From assembly GCF_030704535.1 (NCBI RefSeq), contig NC_081808.1, forward strand, positions 21,703,501 through 21,767,500: DNA of 64,000 nt, in the 5' to 3' direction. Source of the DNA: Vitis vinifera. Taxonomy: Eukaryota; Streptophyta; Magnoliopsida; Vitales; Vitaceae. Every line of letters starts with the position of its first letter. Position 1 is the stretch's first letter. The translations under genes and the position numbers were made by a program. The notes under the pieces are model-generated. The model searched no databases. It saw only the letters and a program-made list of their open reading frames with translations, and was not told the DNA's origin. Below are positions 60,513 through 64,000 of the stretch, one piece after another.

Positions 60513-63498
60513 TTGCGTTTTTTTGTGAAAGGGCGGCCAGCTCCTTTGATGGTTTCACTAAATAGCTTAACAGCTTTTAGATGTCCATGGCATCAAAGGG
60601 CTCAACTTGAATATGCAAGCTGAAATTGATTTTTCAGAATTCTTTGGTTTGTAGAAGAACTCTTCAGAAAGTGAGAGAAAGTTGAAATTTTGGGTTAATA
60701 GTTAGCAGGAATGTGACAAGGAGGTCAGATCATAAGAGGACACCATGTTAAGGTTTTGGATGGTTTTCCTTTTTTGGATGCTGAAGCCAAGTCTAGATTT
60801 TTAAAGGGTAATAATGATTCATATTGACAGCGCGGAGTTAGGATTTGAGACCATTCACTCTTCATTTCAAAGGGCTTGAGCGCTTGCCATTGGGGTGGAG
60901 TCACTGGACTAAGTTAACCTGTACATAAATTTTCAAGTCTTGATCCCATTAAGTGATTTTCTTGCTCTACCACTAAATATTGGTATTGTAAAATTTTTAT
61001 TAATTATGAGAAAATTTGGGATGGAAAATTTTTAATGACTTCCATATTCAGCTCTTTCTTTAAGTCATAACTCTCTGAATGAAATTAGATAAAAAGTTAC
61101 TTTAAGTTCTTATCAAACTTAAACATGAGTTTTTGGCCTCTCTGAAGTCAATTTTCAATACCATCTTAAATTACCCTTATTCTGAAAAAGGATTTAATTT
61201 CTTGGAGAATGGGATAATGCTCTCTTAAGAAGCAAACCAAAATCAGTGTGGCTGAGTTTAGAAGAAATAAAACAAAGCCCCAACAGAATTGAACGGATCG
61301 TGCTGGCCTTTTTATATGAGTCTCTTGGCTTTCCTAGGCTCAGGGCCTGGGGCAATTTGGCCAGGCAAGCTTAGGTATAAGGACAACATTATGGAACTTT
61401 GGCTCACGGTAATTGTTATAAATGAGGTAACTTATTTAAGGTCTGAAAAGTTGAAATTTTTTAAAATTATGTTTGTTTCGAAAAATTTGAGGAAAAATAC
61501 AAGAAAAAAAAATTAAAATGAAGGAAAAAAATAGACTTCAAATAAATAAATTATATTTGTACATTTCTCCAAATCCATGTCATTTATTTTCCTCCATTAT
61601 ATTTAACTTTCTTTTATATTTTCATGGTAAAATAAAAAATGAAAAAATTATTTTGTTAAGCATAAATCAAATGTGAAAAAAAAAAAAATTCCAAATTTTT
61701 TTTTTCTTTCCTTGGAATCAAACATGGCCTAAAGGATTTGAAAATGAGGGGATTAGAAAACTAAAGATTTGTAATCTATAGAACTTCGGATTTTGTTGTT
61801 TTGGTTGGATGGTTACGGTGATGGTGGTGGTGGCCATGATGCGGGTGGATGGCGGTGGTAGGTGGTGAGGCGGTTGAAGAGGATGTGGCGGTGGCGGCCA
61901 TGGTGGTGGTGATAGTAACTTCAAATTAATTGGTTGAGTCATGTTTATGAACTGTTAAATAATCTATTGGTTTGGTGTTGTATAGGCTGCATTACTATCC
62001 AAGTCCATGCCCCTGCTGGAGCAAGCAGTGCTAGATTTATGTTGCACCACCTTACCTGAGAGTGTCGCCATAGCAGACCTTGGCTGTTCATCGGGCCCAA
62101 ATACTTTTTTCGCGGTCTCCGAAATCATGACCATCATCTACAGGAGGTGTCGCCAACTAGGCCGGTCACCACCAGGTTTTTGGGTGTTCTTGAATGATCT
62201 TCCAGGGAATGACTTCAATGCTGTGTTCAAGTCATTGCCAACATTCCATGAAAAGATGAAGGAAGAAAATGGACAGGAGTTTGGGCCATGTCATGTTGCT
62301 GCTGTTCCGGGTTCTTTCTACCACAAGCTTTTTCCATCCAGGAGACTACACTTTGTGCACTCTTCTTGCAGTCTCCATTGGCTGTCCCAGGTTAGCTTAT
62401 TATCCAAATTGACCCAGAAAGAAACAGTGCCTTACAATGTTGACTCACTCTTCTTGCTTGGGTTTACGCTGATCCTTTCACAGGTTCCTCCAGAGCTTCT
62501 TAACAAGCAAATTACAAACAAGGGGAAGATTTATCTTTCAAAAACAAGCTCACCGGCCCTCATAGATGCTTACGCATCTCAGTTCCAGAGGGATTTCTCT
62601 TTGTTTCTTAAGTTGAGATCAGAAGAAACAGTCCCCGGAGGACGCATGGTTTTGTCGCTCATGGCCAGACGAACCCCAGACCCTGTCTCAGATGAGAGTT
62701 GTCTGTTGTGGGATCTATTAGCACAGGCGTTGCAGGGGTTGGTTTCAGAGGTATGTGTTCTACGTAGGGTGTCAATTCATGTTTTTGTCGTGTACCAGCC
62801 TAGGCAATGTATTGCATAGTTCTACCCAAACCCTACGTAAATAATCCATTTAACCCATTTAATAATTCCATCTTTTTATTTAATAACTTAATTAGACTAT
62901 AGTCAAATATAAGTTAAATAATTTAATATTATAATTAGATTAACCAATACGCTTTTTAAATGTGATTCAATTCGCAAATGACACGAATTGAATCAACACC
63001 TAATTATCTCAATCCAAACCCGGGAAAAACATGTTATGATCGAGCCATATGCACAAATCCCATCAAACTTGCTCACCCCTAGTTGTGCACTTCTACTTCC
63101 TCATCTCATACCAAAAAATAAGCATAATTAATGAATGGTGTTTCCAACAGGGGCTTATTGCAGAGGAGAAATTAGATTCCTACAATGCACCATACTATCA
63201 ACCTTACACAGAGGACCTAGAAACTGGGATAGAGAATGATGGATCCTTTAGCATCAACGGCCTTGAGATCATGGTCTTACCATGGGACAGTGCCAGTGGT
63301 GGACAAAATTATGATAGGCCAACAACCGCCCAGAAGATTGCAAAGTCGATGAAAGCAGTGCAAGAGCCGATGTTGGCAAGTCATTTCGGGGCAGAAATCA
63401 TGGACCCTTTGTTTAAAAGGCTCATGGAGATCATTGCAGCAGATACAAGGGAGGTGGAGCATGTTTCTGTCCTTGTTTCCATGACCAGAAAGGCTTGA
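60380..63498 (+). CDS. SABATH family carboxyl methyltransferase
   Basis: Exons 60380-60472, 61986-62390, 62484-62750 and 63151-63498, all phase 0, give 370 aa, the normal SABATH size. Exon 1 gives [18 protein letters not shown] and GEGSYARNS, the SAM/substrate-contacting start of the family. The SAM-binding motif is [11 protein letters not shown] (Asp near residue 62), followed by NDLPGNDFN and [28 protein letters not shown] has His at the place that is Met150 in Clarkia SAMT, as in several benzoate/salicylate-type relatives. The C-terminal part has [33 protein letters not shown] and the closing VLVSMTRKA. These enzymes methylate carboxyl groups of small acids (salicylate, benzoate, IAA, others) in the cytosol; the substrate is not decidable here. 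Intron 1 (60473-61985) is long. Confidence 0.92.
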
Positions 63499-64000
63499 TA
63501 TCACTCTCAAGTCTCAATCTTCCATGACTTGTCATACTGCACTTGCCTCTCAGACACTTGTTTAGTTATTTGCATCTGTACATGATCCATGGATCTGTTG
63601 ATTATTGGCCTATATCCCAATGGTTGTTTGGATACGAGGAACATGGAGGGTGGAGGAAGAGACCAAAGCTCTATTTGAGAAGTGCTTTTGAAAAACAGAT
63701 TTTGAGTTCTAATGTTTTGTAAAACAATGTTTCGTAAAATAGAAAAAGAAGTTTCTTTACCCTGATCATTTCCAAAAAATATTTATTTATTTTTTATTTC
63801 ATTTATAGGTTGGCTTAGAAACTATATGACATTAACTAAAAGTAATTAAAATATATTTTCTAAAAATAACATATTTTTCGTTTTTAAGAAGAAAATAAAC
63901 ATATTTTCTATTTTTTAAAAATAAAAAAATATTTTTTTTTATTATTAAAAACCTGTTTGGCAATGATTCTAAAAACCGTTTATAACCTTTTTAGCATTTT
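63499..64000. other. 3' flank of the SABATH gene, AT-rich
   Basis: Matches the pseudogene's 3' flank for the first ~120 bp, then AT-rich DNA with palindromic MITE-like traces near the window end. No gene is seen. Confidence 0.55.

Noticed and set aside
1-64000. tRNA, rRNA or CRISPR arrays
   Set aside because: No cloverleaf-like tRNA gene, rRNA core or regularly spaced repeat-spacer array was found; the tRNA-like TGGTATCAGAGC sites are retroelement primer sites.

Overview
The window is nuclear DNA of a flowering plant. Genes have several introns with GT-AG borders, spacers are very AT-rich, and plant LTR retrotransposons, a TRIM, foldback DNA elements and a caulimovirid fragment are present. 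The gene families (POLLENLESS3-like, DUF630/DUF632, SABATH, plant RAD17) are those of a eudicot. Grapevine (Vitis) is my best guess from the overall style, but nothing here proves the species.

Left part (1-5450): AT-rich repeats, a GC-rich tandem repeat, a broken caulimovirid reverse-transcriptase fragment, and two copies of a ~1 kb segment that normally lies upstream of the POLLENLESS3-like gene. Central part (about 5.5-36 kb): a head-to-tail segmental duplication with the unit order POLLENLESS3-like (+), ascorbate-peroxidase-like (-), AT-rich spacer, 5' end of a DUF630/DUF632 gene (+). Unit 1 is 5.5-23.7 kb and unit 2 is 23.7-33.06 kb. The duplication breakpoint lies in exon 1 of the DUF630/DUF632 gene, so unit 1 ends in a truncated exon while the complete gene follows unit 2. 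Both POLLENLESS3-like copies are intact (474 codons). The peroxidase of unit 2 is intact (335 aa). The peroxidase of unit 1 is dead: a 7 kb Ty1/copia element sits in exon 1, a 166 bp deletion removes parts of exons 4-5, and the last exon has a frameshift. Unit 1 also received a 2.7 kb foldback element with a 9 bp target duplication (Mutator-like).

Right part: a Myb/SANT-like gene (-, 36.9-38.2 kb, perhaps with a distant non-coding 5' exon near 43 kb), a 1.39 kb solo LTR with target duplication TAATG, an intact RAD17 checkpoint clamp-loader gene (-, 12 exons, 605 aa, 44.7-51.2 kb), a 1.8 kb degenerate inverted repeat, and a tandem pair of SABATH methyltransferase genes (+). The first of the pair is a pseudogene (exon 1 truncated, nonsense codon in exon 3). 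The second is intact (370 aa). Between them lie tandem palindromic repeats and a TRIM nested in a foldback element.

The exon models were assembled by hand from splice signals, conserved motifs and reading phase. Each intact gene closes in frame with a total length divisible by three. The genes are not an operon-like set; the link between them is the duplication history.
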